Assembly (NCBI GenBank): GCA_025517525.1
Contig: JAOPJZ010000003.1
Location: 1 to 64,000, forward strand
Source of the DNA: Natronosalvus hydrolyticus
Lineage (GTDB): Archaea > Halobacteriota > Halobacteria > Halobacteriales > Natrialbaceae
DNA length: 64,000 bases
Reading direction: 5' to 3'
In this document: positions 33,037-42,066 of the stretch, in pieces
Layout: every line of letters starts with the position of its first letter
Numbering within the stretch: position 1 is the stretch's first letter
Translations under genes and position numbers: made by a program
Notes under the pieces: generated by a model
The model's database searches: none
Told to the model about the DNA's origin: nothing
The model's input: only the letters and a program-made list of their open reading frames with translations

Positions 33037-34704
33037 TTACTCGTCCAGCCAGACTCGCTCGAAGTACCAGGTTTGGTCGATCAACGGCGTGTAGTTACGC
33101 ACGGTCGGCTGCATCGCGTAGGCGATGTTGTCCCAGTAGGGGTAGTACTTGGCTGCATCTTCGGTGTAGATGTCGTACATCTGGTCGTACAGGTCGATGC
33201 GACCATCCCGGTCCATCGTCCGGCGGGCTTCGACGAGCAGGTCGTTGAGTTCGTCGTTCTCGTACGCGCCGTAATTGAAGAAAGCGCCTTCAGCGAGATT
33301 CGCGCTGAAGATCTGGTCCGGATCCCACATCCCGTTGAACCCCGACGCCGTGATCCCGAACTGGTTGGTCGCGTTCATCTCGAAAACGACCGACCCGTCT
33401 TCTATCGCCAGCTCGGGTTGCATCCCGAGTTCCGTCGATATCTGCTCGTGGATCAACTCGAGCATCGATTGACGGTGGGAGTACCCTCTCGTCACGTAAT
33501 CCGTGTACGGCTGGGTGTGATCGACCTCGGCCTGCTCGAGGTACTCCTGTGCCAGTTCGAGGTCCTGTCCTTGATACGGATCGTCGCCACCGAAGTCCCA
33601 GCCGAGATCCGGTGGGAGCGGGTTGTTGTTCCCGCGTTCGGCATGGCCGTGATACGTAATGTCGAGGATGACGTCCCAGTCGACTGCGTGCAAGACGGCC
33701 TTTCGGACGTTGATATCGCTGTAGGGCTCTTCGGCCGTGTTGAACTGCATGATTCCCATGAACGCCCCGGCACCGCTTCGAATCGTTCTGAGGTCGTCGT
33801 TGTTCTGGACGGATTCAACGTCACGCCACGGAACGAGGTCGATCCAGTCCAGTCCGCCCGTCTCGAGATCCCGAATCTTGGTTCCATCGTCGGGATAGAT
33901 GGTGAACTCGATCCCGTCGAGGTACGGTAGCTGATTGCCTTCCTCGTCTGCTTTCCAGTAATCGTCGAACCGCTCGAGGGTGATGTGACTGCCGTCGACC
34001 CACTCGACGAACTCGAACGGTCCGCTCCCGATCGGTTCTCGGGAGAGATCGTACTCCTGGTCGATCGCCTCGCTGGTAACGCCGAGGACGAACGCCATGT
34101 TCGCCTCGAGCGATGCAAAGGGATTCTCACCGGTGTCGATACTGACGGTGTGCTCGTCGACGGCCTCCGGGAAGATCTCCGACGAGAACATGAGTGCAGC
34201 TGTATGAGATGGGTTCTCATACATCGTCTCTATCGTGTAGACGACGTCGTCCGCGGTGACGGGATCACCGTTGTGATAGACCGCATCCTCGAACAGTTCC
34301 ATCACGAGCGTCGTGTCGTCTTCCCACTCCCACTCCCGAGCCAGATCGCCGACAATAAAGAGATCGTCGCCGTCTCTTCCCCAACGTAAGAGTTTCGAGT
34401 ACACGTTGTACGAGATCTGGAACGACTGGAGACCGGTGACGCTGCGAGGATCGAGCGATTGGATCCCAACCTGCATCCCCGCATCGAGGGTGCCACCGGA
34501 TTGGACCGCAGCGAGATCCTGATCGTCATCGTCGGCCCCGTTCTCGCCGTTTCCACCGTTGTCACCGTTCCCGTCGTCGTCACCGTTTCCACCGAGACAT
34601 CCCGCTAACCCGATTGCAGCGGCCGGCCCAAGTGTTCTGAGCAAGTCACGTCGCGAGACCGTCGATAAGTCTGCGACTACCTTTTTCATGGGTTGCTTTG
34701 CCAT
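33037..34704 (-). CDS. Peptide ABC transporter solute-binding lipoprotein (DppA/OppA-like), copy 2
   Basis: The 555-residue paralogue of the previous protein has SRRDLLRTLGPAAAIG (Tat-like), lipobox LAGC near residue 38, a short Asn/Gly/Asp linker and the same family-5 binding domain (YHNGDPVTADDVVYTIE; GPFEFVEWVDGSHI). It is divergent from dppB, 200 bp away, and is the more likely cognate binding protein of DppBCDF. I chose the ATG at 34704; ATGs at 34728 and 34689 are alternatives. The two binding proteins may broaden substrate range. Confidence 0.9.
   Translation of the reverse strand: MAKQPMKKVVADLSTVSRRDLLRTLGPAAAIGLAGCLGGNGDDDGNGDNGGNGENGADDDDQDLAAVQSGGTLDAGMQVGIQSLDPRSVTGLQSFQISYNVYSKLLRWGRDGDDLFIVGDLAREWEWEDDTTLVMELFEDAVYHNGDPVTADDVVYTIETMYENPSHTAALMFSSEIFPEAVDEHTVSIDTGENPFASLEANMAFVLGVTSEAIDQEYDLSREPIGSGPFEFVEWVDGSHITLERFDDYWKADEEGNQLPYLDGIEFTIYPDDGTKIRDLETGGLDWIDLVPWRDVESVQNNDDLRTIRSGAGAFMGIMQFNTAEEPYSDINVRKAVLHAVDWDVILDITYHGHAERGNNNPLPPDLGWDFGGDDPYQGQDLELAQEYLEQAEVDHTQPYTDYVTRGYSHRQSMLELIHEQISTELGMQPELAIEDGSVVFEMNATNQFGITASGFNGMWDPDQIFSANLAEGAFFNYGAYENDELNDLLVEARRTMDRDGRIDLYDQMYDIYTEDAAKYYPYWDNIAYAMQPTVRNYTPLIDQTWYFERVWLDE
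33887..34035. repeat. 149-bp near-identical inverted repeat, arm 2 (within peptide-binding gene 2)
   Basis: This is the reverse-complement partner of 31809-31957. It codes for the segment from the PIGSGPFEF region to the FTIYPD region of the binding protein. Confidence 0.8.
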
Positions 34705-34874
34705 GATCGGTAGTGTATGAGGTGGCATAGCACATAAGTGATTGCATCGGCACGAATAGGTGCCTATGCGTCGACAAAATAACCCTAGAGGCGGGAATTC
34801 ACAAACTGTGTGGAACTCCTATACCGGTTTTCACGACGGAATATCGACAGGTGAGCGGTGCCGGGGACGCTGGA

Positions 34875-34880
34875 TTTAAG
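34875..34880 (+). promoter_or_regulatory. TATA-like box of the dppBCDF operon
   Basis: TTTAAG ends 25 bases before the dppB ATG at 34905, as for a leaderless haloarchaeal transcript. Confidence 0.5.
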
Positions 34881-34904
34881 TAGTTCAGTTAGGTCTGTCA
34901 TAGC

Positions 34905-35861
34905 ATGCAATGGTACGAGTACTTCCTCAAGCGGGTACTCCTGTTTATCCCCATCATGTGGGGGGTTTCCATATTCGTGTTCCTCATCGTTCACCTGGTG
35001 CCTGGAAGCCCCGCAGTCACGATGTTAGGGGCACAGGCGACCCCCGAACTCGTCGAAGAGATCGAACGTGAACTGGGCTTACACAGGCCGATGCCCGTTC
35101 AGTACGTTGAGTGGCTCGCTGGCGTCCTGCAAGGTGACCTCGGTACTTCCTACTCGAACCGACGGCCCGTAGCCAGCGTCCTCGCCGAACGGTTCTGGGT
35201 CAGCCTGCAGTTGGTGCTGATGACGTTCCCCGTTGCCTTCGTCTTTGCAATTCCACTCGGGATCGCTGCGGCGATGAAAAAACACAGCAAGGTCGACTAC
35301 GCGAGCATGGGAATCGGCGTCATCGGCGTCAGTATTCCAACGTTCTTCTCGGCCGTCCTCCTCATGACCGTGTTCGCGGTCTGGCTCGGATGGCTGCCTG
35401 TGAGCGGCTACGTATCCCCGCGAGAAGATCTTCTCGAAAGCATCCGTCACATGATATTACCCGTCACGTCGATGGCACTGGTTGCCATCGCCGTCATGAT
35501 GCGAATGATGCGCTCGTCGATGCTCGATACCGTCGGCGAGGAGTACATCAGGTTCCTCAAAGCGAAGGGGATGTCCCGCCGAACGATTATGTTGGGCCAC
35601 GCCCTGAAAAACAGCTTTATTCCCGTCATCACGATTATGGGGCTCCAGTTCGGCTACATGCTGAGCGGAGCGGTCGTCATCGAGGAAATCTTCGCGATTC
35701 CCGGTCTCGGCCGAACTATCTTGCAGGCCGTATTACAGCGCGATTACCCGCTCGTCCAGGGCTCCGTGTTGCTGATCGCACTCTGGTTCGCAGTGGTGAA
35801 TCTCGTGACTGATCTCGCAGTCGCGTATCTCGACCCCAGAATTATGGAGGGCGACTCATGA
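34905..35861 (+). CDS. dppB: Peptide ABC transporter permease DppB
   Basis: The 318-residue permease has an N-terminal span (LLFIPIMWGVSIFVFLIVHL), the DppB-type PGSPA and ELGLHRPMPVQYVEWL (about residues 60-75), and the C-terminal EAA loop region with GHALKNSFIPVITIMG followed by EEIFAIPGLGR (near 261-271). It forms half of the peptide channel with DppC. It is first in a tight four-gene operon, overlapping dppC by 4 bp. Confidence 0.94.
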   Translation: MQWYEYFLKRVLLFIPIMWGVSIFVFLIVHLVPGSPAVTMLGAQATPELVEEIERELGLHRPMPVQYVEWLAGVLQGDLGTSYSNRRPVASVLAERFWVSLQLVLMTFPVAFVFAIPLGIAAAMKKHSKVDYASMGIGVIGVSIPTFFSAVLLMTVFAVWLGWLPVSGYVSPREDLLESIRHMILPVTSMALVAIAVMMRMMRSSMLDTVGEEYIRFLKAKGMSRRTIMLGHALKNSFIPVITIMGLQFGYMLSGAVVIEEIFAIPGLGRTILQAVLQRDYPLVQGSVLLIALWFAVVNLVTDLAVAYLDPRIMEGDS

Positions 35862-36745
35862 GTACCGAAACCGACACGCAGACAGATATCGAAATCGACG
35901 AGCCCGGGCCGTTTCACGAGTTTTACGAGGCGTTCAGCGAAAACCGGATCGCCGTCTTCGGCCTCGGGCTGCTCGCATTCCTGATCATCATTACCCTGTT
36001 AGCCGATTTCATCGCGCCGTACTCGGCGACCGCACAGAACTACGATGCCGTTCTGGAAGGACCATCGATGGACCACCCAATGGGGACCGACGAACTCGGT
36101 CGAGATATCTTTTCACGTGTCCTCTTTGGCTACCGGATCATCTTCAGCATCACCGTCGGAGGTGTCATGATGGCATTTACCATGGGGACGCTACTGGGGC
36201 TGGCCGCCGGCTACTACGGCGGTTGGCTCGACGAGTTCCTGATGCGGGGCGTCGACGTGCTGATGTCGTTTCCCTCGTTGATTCTCGCACTCGCCCTGAT
36301 CGCGGCCATCGGCCCCTCGAGGTGGGGGATTGCCCTCGTGCTGGGAATCGCCTATACGCCCATCTTCGCCCGGGTTGCCCGGAGCGAGAGCGTTTCGCTC
36401 AGTAACGAGGCGTTCATCAGAAGCCTCGAGGTTCGCGGGGTGAGCACGCCGCGTATTCTGATCGCACACATGTTTCCGAACGTCCTCGGCCCGCTGATCG
36501 TGACGGTGACGCTGCAGTTGGCGTTTGGCATCCTCACGACGGCGACGCTCTCGTTCCTCGGCGTCGGCGTGCAGCCGCCGAGTCCGTCTCTCGGCCTGAT
36601 GCTTGCCGACGGAAAGGACATAATCGGTCGTGCGTGGTGGATGAGCCTCTTCCCCGGAGTTGCGATCATGCTTCCAGTAATCGCGTTCAACACTATCGGC
36701 GATGGTCTTCGCGACACGTTCGATCCAAAGCAGGTGAGAAACTAA
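35858..36745 (+). CDS. dppC: Peptide ABC transporter permease DppC
   Basis: The 295-residue permease has the DppC/OppC N-terminal pattern (ENRIAVFGLGLLAFLIII), HPMGTDELGRDIFSRVLFG (near 73-91) and the EAA-type region around HMFPNVLGPLIVT (near 205). The C-terminal RDTFDPKQ is typical of the family. It pairs with DppB. It overlaps dppB by 4 bp and ends one base before dppD. Confidence 0.94.
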   Translation: MSTETDTQTDIEIDEPGPFHEFYEAFSENRIAVFGLGLLAFLIIITLLADFIAPYSATAQNYDAVLEGPSMDHPMGTDELGRDIFSRVLFGYRIIFSITVGGVMMAFTMGTLLGLAAGYYGGWLDEFLMRGVDVLMSFPSLILALALIAAIGPSRWGIALVLGIAYTPIFARVARSESVSLSNEAFIRSLEVRGVSTPRILIAHMFPNVLGPLIVTVTLQLAFGILTTATLSFLGVGVQPPSPSLGLMLADGKDIIGRAWWMSLFPGVAIMLPVIAFNTIGDGLRDTFDPKQVRN

Positions 36746-36746
36746 C

Positions 36747-37775
36747 ATGGCACGACTCTCCGTTACCGATCTCAGCGTCACGTATCGGACGGGCGACGGC
36801 GACCTGACCGCCGTCGACCGCGTCACGTTCGATATACAGGATAACGAAATCTTCGGCATCGTCGGTGAAAGTGGCTGTGGAAAGAGTACCCTCGGTGATA
36901 GCTTCCTCCAGTTGCTGGACGAAAACGGCTCGATCAGTGGCGGCTCGATCGTCTACGACGGCATGGACCTCGCAGCGATGACCGACCGCGAACTCGCCGA
37001 TGAGGTCCGCGGAAACAAGATCAGTATGATCTTCCAGGATCCCAACGCGAGCCTCGATCCCGTCTACACCGTCGGTCAACAACTGGTCGAGACGATCACC
37101 AAACACCTCGATATGAATAAGAAGGCGGCCCGAGAGCGAGCAATCGAGTTGCTCGATGACGTCGGTATTCCCGATCCGGAAGACCGAATCGACAACTACC
37201 CACACTCGTTCTCGGGTGGCCAACTCCAGCGTATCGTCATCGCAATCGCGCTCTCCTGTGAGCCAGGACTGTTGATCGCCGACGAGCCGACGACGGGGCT
37301 CGACGTCTCGATTCAGGCCCAGATTCTCGACTTGCTCGAGGAACTCGCCGAGAGTCACGAGACATCAATCGTCATGATCACTCACGACCTGGGTGTCGTC
37401 GCCGAGATCTGTGACCGTGTCGGCGTCATGTATGCCGGCAACATGGTCGAAATCGCGCCGATCCAGCAATTGTTCGACGCGCCGAGACATCCCTACACAC
37501 AGGCGCTGCTGGACTCGATACCCGAGCGCCACGGGATGAAAGAGGACCTGACGGTGATCCCGGGCCATCCACCCGATCTCCGCCAACCACCGACGGGCTG
37601 TCGGTACAACCCTCGCTGTGATCAGGTCTGCGGGATGGAGTGTGAGACGGGTGACGTCCCACCGACGTACGATGTCGAGGGTACTGACGTCATGTGTTAC
37701 CTCTATGACGAAGGAGTCAACGAGGCCTACGAAGGTCCAACGAACATCGTCGCCGAGCCCGGAGGTGACGACTGA
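36747..37775 (+). CDS. dppD: Peptide ABC transporter ATPase DppD
   Basis: The 342-residue ATPase has Walker A GESGCGKST (about residues 38-46), the Q-loop in FQDPNASLDP, signature FSGGQLQRIVIA (near 154) and Walker B LLIADEPTTGLDV. The C-terminal oligopeptide/dipeptide extension carries GCRYNPRC (near 290). It energises DppBC together with DppF. The gene follows dppC by one base, and its stop overlaps the dppF start by one base. Confidence 0.94.
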   Translation: MARLSVTDLSVTYRTGDGDLTAVDRVTFDIQDNEIFGIVGESGCGKSTLGDSFLQLLDENGSISGGSIVYDGMDLAAMTDRELADEVRGNKISMIFQDPNASLDPVYTVGQQLVETITKHLDMNKKAARERAIELLDDVGIPDPEDRIDNYPHSFSGGQLQRIVIAIALSCEPGLLIADEPTTGLDVSIQAQILDLLEELAESHETSIVMITHDLGVVAEICDRVGVMYAGNMVEIAPIQQLFDAPRHPYTQALLDSIPERHGMKEDLTVIPGHPPDLRQPPTGCRYNPRCDQVCGMECETGDVPPTYDVEGTDVMCYLYDEGVNEAYEGPTNIVAEPGGDD

Positions 37776-38818
37776 TGGCGCTCCTCGAGGTCGACGGCCT
37801 GAGCAAGCACTTCGTCGTCAACGGCGGAGTCGTTCCCCGACTGCTGGGAACACGCAAAGAGCTCCAGGCGATCAGGAACGTCAGTTTCGAAATCGAGGCG
37901 GGTCAGACACTCGGTCTCGTCGGCGAAAGCGGTGCCGGGAAATCGACCGTCGGAAACGTTATCACGCGCATCTACGAACCGACCAACGGCACGGTGCGGT
38001 ACAACGGTGCGAACGTCCACGAACTATCCGGGTCGGACCTGCAAGCGTACCGCCAGTCGGTGCAGATGGTGTTTCAAGATCCATACACCAGTCTCGATCC
38101 GCGATACAAGATCGGGAGAACCATCGCAGAACCGCTAAAGATTCACACCGATCTGTCGAAAGCGGAACGAAAAGAGCGGGTCAGTGAACTCCTCGAGACG
38201 GTGAATCTCGAGCCCGAACACCGTGACCGCTATCCGCACGAACTGTCGGGTGGACAGCTCCAGCGAGTCTCCATCGCCACCGCGCTGGCGCTCGATCCGG
38301 AGTTCATTATTCTCGACGAACCCGTCTCTGCCCTCGACGTGAGCGTGCAGGCACGCATTCTAAATCTGCTGATGGAGCTACAAGAGGAGTACGAGCTATC
38401 GTACCTGTTCATCTCGCACAACCTCGGCGTCATCAAACACCTGTGTGACCACGTCGCGGTGATGTACCTCGGGGAAATCGTCGAGCAAGCGCCGACAGGA
38501 GAGCTATTCGAAAACCCCCACCACCCCTACACTGAAGGCCTGCTCAACTCGGTCCCCCAACCCCAGCCAGGGGGGTCGAAATCGACAGATGGGCTCACCG
38601 GAGAGATTCCGTCAGCGCTGAATCCGCCCGCTGGCTGTTCGTTCCATCCACGGTGTTCGTATGCGACCGATCAGTGTTCCGTCGATGCGCCGCCGCTCGA
38701 GACGCTCGATTCGGAACGAAAAGTGGCCTGTCACCACTGGGACGCCGTCGTCGCTGATCAGGCGGACGAACGAAGCGAACTCACGCACTCGAGCGTGCAA
38801 AACGACGGCACGAAGTGA
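37775..38818 (+). CDS. dppF: Peptide ABC transporter ATPase DppF
   Basis: The 347-residue ATPase has the DppF-type beginning (LLEVDGLSKHFVV), Walker A GESGAGKST (about residues 50-58), FQDPYTSLDPRY, signature LSGGQLQRVSIA (near 158) and Walker B FIILDEPVSALDV. It ends with the GCSFHPRCSYA extension. It is the last gene of the operon. The 30 residues after the cysteine motif form a polar tail (HHWDAVVADQADERSELTH). Confidence 0.94.
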   Translation: MALLEVDGLSKHFVVNGGVVPRLLGTRKELQAIRNVSFEIEAGQTLGLVGESGAGKSTVGNVITRIYEPTNGTVRYNGANVHELSGSDLQAYRQSVQMVFQDPYTSLDPRYKIGRTIAEPLKIHTDLSKAERKERVSELLETVNLEPEHRDRYPHELSGGQLQRVSIATALALDPEFIILDEPVSALDVSVQARILNLLMELQEEYELSYLFISHNLGVIKHLCDHVAVMYLGEIVEQAPTGELFENPHHPYTEGLLNSVPQPQPGGSKSTDGLTGEIPSALNPPAGCSFHPRCSYATDQCSVDAPPLETLDSERKVACHHWDAVVADQADERSELTHSSVQNDGTK

Positions 38819-38911
38819 GCCGTTCGGGGCGGTGTGAAACGGAACGGCCCGTCATCAATGTCGATAAAAAAGACAACTTGATTCGCGGTCGAAAAACAAT
38901 GTGACTCTCGG

Positions 38912-40102
38912 TCAGGCGACGCGTTTCCCGTCTTTGATCACACCGACAGGATTCTCGAGATGTGCGAGATCCTCAAGCGGATTACCAGCAAGCAAGACGA
39001 GGTCGGCTCGTTTGCCGGGTTCGACGCTCCCAACCTCGGCCTCCCGGTCGATACATCGGGCCGCATCGAGCGTACCAGCGTTGAGCGCGCGGGCAGGTGT
39101 CGCTCCCAGATCAGCCAACGTCTGTATTTCGTAGTGCATCAGCCCGTGCATCGAGTCGGTGCCGACTGCCACGTCGCAGTTCGCCTGTAAGATCTGTTGC
39201 CAGACCTCGCTTCGGCGAGTATTGGCTTCCTCGAGTTTTGCGAGGATAGCCGGCTGATCCGCCTCGCCTTGTTTGATCCCCGTTGGATGAGACGAGATGG
39301 CGAAGTTACCGACGACGAACCGGTTGTGGGACTCAAGGAGGGCGATCTCTTCGTCGGTGAACAGCGCCGCGTGTTCGATGGTGTCGACCCCTTCCTCGAT
39401 TGCAATCCGTGCCCCTTCGCCGCCGTGGGCGTGGGCAGCCACGTGGACGCCGTGTCGGTGCGTTTCGTCGACGATTGCCCGCACTTCCTCGCGAGTGTAC
39501 AGCGATCGACCGAGTTCGCCAGTGTCGGAGCTGACACCACCTGTCGCAAACAGCTTGGTGTGTGTCGCTCCTTCGCGCATATTAGCGCGAATTCGACGAC
39601 GAATCTCGTCGACCCCGTCGGTCGCCGTGTGGACCATTCCGTGGCCGTCCGTCGGCGTCAGGTGGATGCCACTTGGCAGTAATCGCGGACTGTGTAACTC
39701 ACCCTCGCGCTCGAGTTCGGCCAGTCGTACGTCGAGGTAGCCCTCTTCGGCCATCAGTCGCATCGTCGTCGTCCCGGCCTCCAGATCCCGTCGGAGATTC
39801 GTGGTGGCGCGAACGGCTGCCACCGTCCGGTCGGCACCGAGCTGGCCGAGCTGGTCGCCGTCGCCCGGTCTGATCGTCGCGTGAGAGTGTGCGTCAACCA
39901 GCCCGGGGATGGCGAATCCGTCGTGATCTATCGCTATCGGAACGTCTGCGGGCACGTCATCTCGTACCTCGAGGACGCGGTCACCGTCGACGATCACGAC
40001 CGAGCGGCCGATCCCATCGCGAGTTGGGTCATAAATCCCGTCCGTCCGGATCGCAAACGGTTCCTCTAGGGTGGTTTCCGACGGGTCGACAGCGTCAGTC
40101 AT
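38912..40102 (-). CDS. Amidohydrolase family protein (imidazolonepropionase/Xaa-Pro dipeptidase-like)
   Basis: The 396-residue metal-dependent amidohydrolase has DAHSHATI (near 69-76), the lysine in THTKLFATGG (near 186), HAHGGEGARIA (near 219), EHAALF and GTDSMHG (near 318). This is the full metal site of the subgroup that includes Xaa-Arg/Xaa-Pro dipeptidases and other N-acyl-amino-acid hydrolases. It starts 8 bp inside the end of the racemase gene, so the two are co-translated. A role in cleaving a dipeptide or N-acyl amino acid fits the neighbours; substrate is unknown. Confidence 0.86.
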   Translation of the reverse strand: MTDAVDPSETTLEEPFAIRTDGIYDPTRDGIGRSVVIVDGDRVLEVRDDVPADVPIAIDHDGFAIPGLVDAHSHATIRPGDGDQLGQLGADRTVAAVRATTNLRRDLEAGTTTMRLMAEEGYLDVRLAELEREGELHSPRLLPSGIHLTPTDGHGMVHTATDGVDEIRRRIRANMREGATHTKLFATGGVSSDTGELGRSLYTREEVRAIVDETHRHGVHVAAHAHGGEGARIAIEEGVDTIEHAALFTDEEIALLESHNRFVVGNFAISSHPTGIKQGEADQPAILAKLEEANTRRSEVWQQILQANCDVAVGTDSMHGLMHYEIQTLADLGATPARALNAGTLDAARCIDREAEVGSVEPGKRADLVLLAGNPLEDLAHLENPVGVIKDGKRVA

Positions 40103-40841
40103 CGGCGTTCATCGCTGGCTCACCGAACAGGCCACCGAGTTTCTCGCGGTTTGCACTCGGATACGTAACGTCGCTGTGGGTGATTCCATGGCGGGCCCAG
40201 GTGCTGGCCGTCTCGAGGCCGACAGTGACGGGATCGATGAACGGTACCCCGACCCGGTCGGCGATCTCTTCGTGGACTTGCATGAACGAGAGACTCATAC
40301 AGCCAGGGACGAGCGCCTCCGCCCCATCCTCTTCGACAGCTCGACGACCGGTCGCAACCATGTCGTCGATGAGCGCGTCGGAACTGTGGTCTATCTCGAG
40401 AACCGGCGCTTCGACGACGGGGACGCTCGCCAGCCGGTCATCCAGGCCGTAGTGGTGCACCAGCCGCCGAGTGAGCGGTTTCGTCGTCTCGAGGATCGTA
40501 ATACAGGAGAACCGGTCGGCGAGCTGTGCGGCCGTGTGAAAGGAGGCGTTCGCCGGCCCGACGACCGGCTTGTCGGTCAGCTCACGCAGTCCGTGAAGCC
40601 CTGGGTCACCGAAACAGCCGATGACGAACCCGTCGAACTCGTCCTCCCGCTCCTCGAGGAGCTGGAGCAGGCCGACGGCTGACCACTCATCTTCGACCGA
40701 GCTTTCGATCGAAAGGGGGCCGCTGCCCGCTTCGACGACCGACACGTCGTCGCTCACGAGGTCGTTGGCGATACGTTCACGGCGCTGTAACTCCTCGGTG
40801 TCGAGACCGACACCTGGCACTAGGTAAGCAATCGAGGCCAT
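40095..40841 (-). CDS. Asp/Glu/hydantoin racemase family protein, copy 2
   Basis: This 248-residue protein is closely related to the protein at 27382. It has catalytic cysteines in IGCFGDPGLHGLREL (near 78) and VPGCMSLSF (near 184), with TDKPVVGPANASFHTAAQLA between them. The order of blocks is collinear with copy 1, so these are recent paralogues 12 kb apart. The ATG at 40841 is chosen; the frame continues upstream into non-conserved DNA. It is followed by, and overlaps, an amidohydrolase gene. Confidence 0.84.
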   Translation of the reverse strand: MASIAYLVPGVGLDTEELQRRERIANDLVSDDVSVVEAGSGPLSIESSVEDEWSAVGLLQLLEEREDEFDGFVIGCFGDPGLHGLRELTDKPVVGPANASFHTAAQLADRFSCITILETTKPLTRRLVHHYGLDDRLASVPVVEAPVLEIDHSSDALIDDMVATGRRAVEEDGAEALVPGCMSLSFMQVHEEIADRVGVPFIDPVTVGLETASTWARHGITHSDVTYPSANREKLGGLFGEPAMNADD

Positions 40842-40983
40842 GGTACATGTGGGATGGACACATACATTAAACGTTGTGTCCCGGATCCGAGGGATAGTTG
40901 CTGAATACAACAAGGTGCTCACTCGAGGACCGGACCACTGGTAAAAAACGTCAGACGATCCGAAAACGACTCGAGTGAGCCGA

Positions 40984-42066
40984 TCAGAACAACTCGTCGG
41001 ACAGTTCGATACCCAGTCCCGGACCCTCCGGCACGGGAATCGTCGGTCGGATCTCGAACGGTGCCGTCGTCGGGTCCTCGGCAATCAGCCCGGGATCGAG
41101 TTCGCAGGCCAGCGGAATATCGCGGATCACCGACGCGAGGTGACAAATCGCGGTCGCCTCCAGGGAAGTTCCAAACGCGCTGACGGCAGTCACCGCCAGC
41201 CCGTACCGATTGGCAGTTTCGGCCATCGACGCCATTTGCGAGAGCGAGCCCGTTTTTGCGAGTTTGAGGTGACAGCCGGCCGCGAGCCCCTCTTCACCCA
41301 GTCGCGTCACGTCCCGCGGTTCGTGGACGAACTCGTCGGCAAACACCGGAATACCGGTCGACTCCCAGAGCGTGCGCAAGTCAGTCGGCCGGTCCGGACG
41401 AACCGGCTGTTCGAGGTACTCGAGTCGGTCGGGATGAGCGAGGCGCTCGAGGACGCCTTTCGCCCTGGGTGCCGTCTCCCAGGATGTGTTCGGATCGACG
41501 CGCGCCGTCCCAGCTTCCGGAAGGCGTTCGGTCACGGCGTCGATGCGGGCCACGTCATCATCGATGTCGCCAGTTGCCTTGATTTTGAATCGGTCGAAGC
41601 CGGCCTCGATACCGTCCTCGACGAGTTCTCGCGCCCGTTCGGCAGAGACGCCGGGAATCGGGTAGATCAGCGGAATCTCCTCGCGGACGGTCGGTCCGAG
41701 CAACTCCCGGACCGGAACCTCCGCACGCTTTCCCCGCAGGTCGAGCAGCGCGAGGTCGACCGCTGCCTTCGCGCCGGGATTCCCCGGAAACGCCCGCGAG
41801 CGTTCGTCGAACGCCGCCGCGGCCGTCTCGAGGTCGGCTCCAACCACGGTCGGGAGCAACCAGTCTTCCGCCGCCGCGACCATCCCCTCGAGCGTTTCGC
41901 CCGTGAACCAGGGGAGGTCGGTTCCCTCGCCGTCGCCGACGAGGCCGGCGTCCGTATGGAGACGGACGAAGAGATGCTCGGTATCGACGTGTTCTTCGTA
42001 ACTAACCGGGAAGTCGTCTGCCAGCGGAATGCGGCGGGAGACGACCTCTGCCTCAGTTATCCTCAT
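40984..42066 (-). CDS. Enolase-superfamily racemase/epimerase, dipeptide epimerase-like
   Basis: The 360-residue protein has the catalytic set of the muconate-lactonising subgroup: KIK in FKIKATG (near 163), metal ligands in RVDPNTSW, EYLEQPV and FADEF, and the second lysine in LKLAKTGS (near 268). Lysines on both faces support 1,1-proton transfer, as in L-Ala-D/L-Glu epimerase and N-acylamino-acid racemase; o-succinylbenzoate synthase is the main alternative. It overlaps the M28 peptidase gene by 4 bp. The peptide context favours dipeptide epimerase. Confidence 0.84.
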   Translation of the reverse strand: MRITEAEVVSRRIPLADDFPVSYEEHVDTEHLFVRLHTDAGLVGDGEGTDLPWFTGETLEGMVAAAEDWLLPTVVGADLETAAAAFDERSRAFPGNPGAKAAVDLALLDLRGKRAEVPVRELLGPTVREEIPLIYPIPGVSAERARELVEDGIEAGFDRFKIKATGDIDDDVARIDAVTERLPEAGTARVDPNTSWETAPRAKGVLERLAHPDRLEYLEQPVRPDRPTDLRTLWESTGIPVFADEFVHEPRDVTRLGEEGLAAGCHLKLAKTGSLSQMASMAETANRYGLAVTAVSAFGTSLEATAICHLASVIRDIPLACELDPGLIAEDPTTAPFEIRPTIPVPEGPGLGIELSDELF

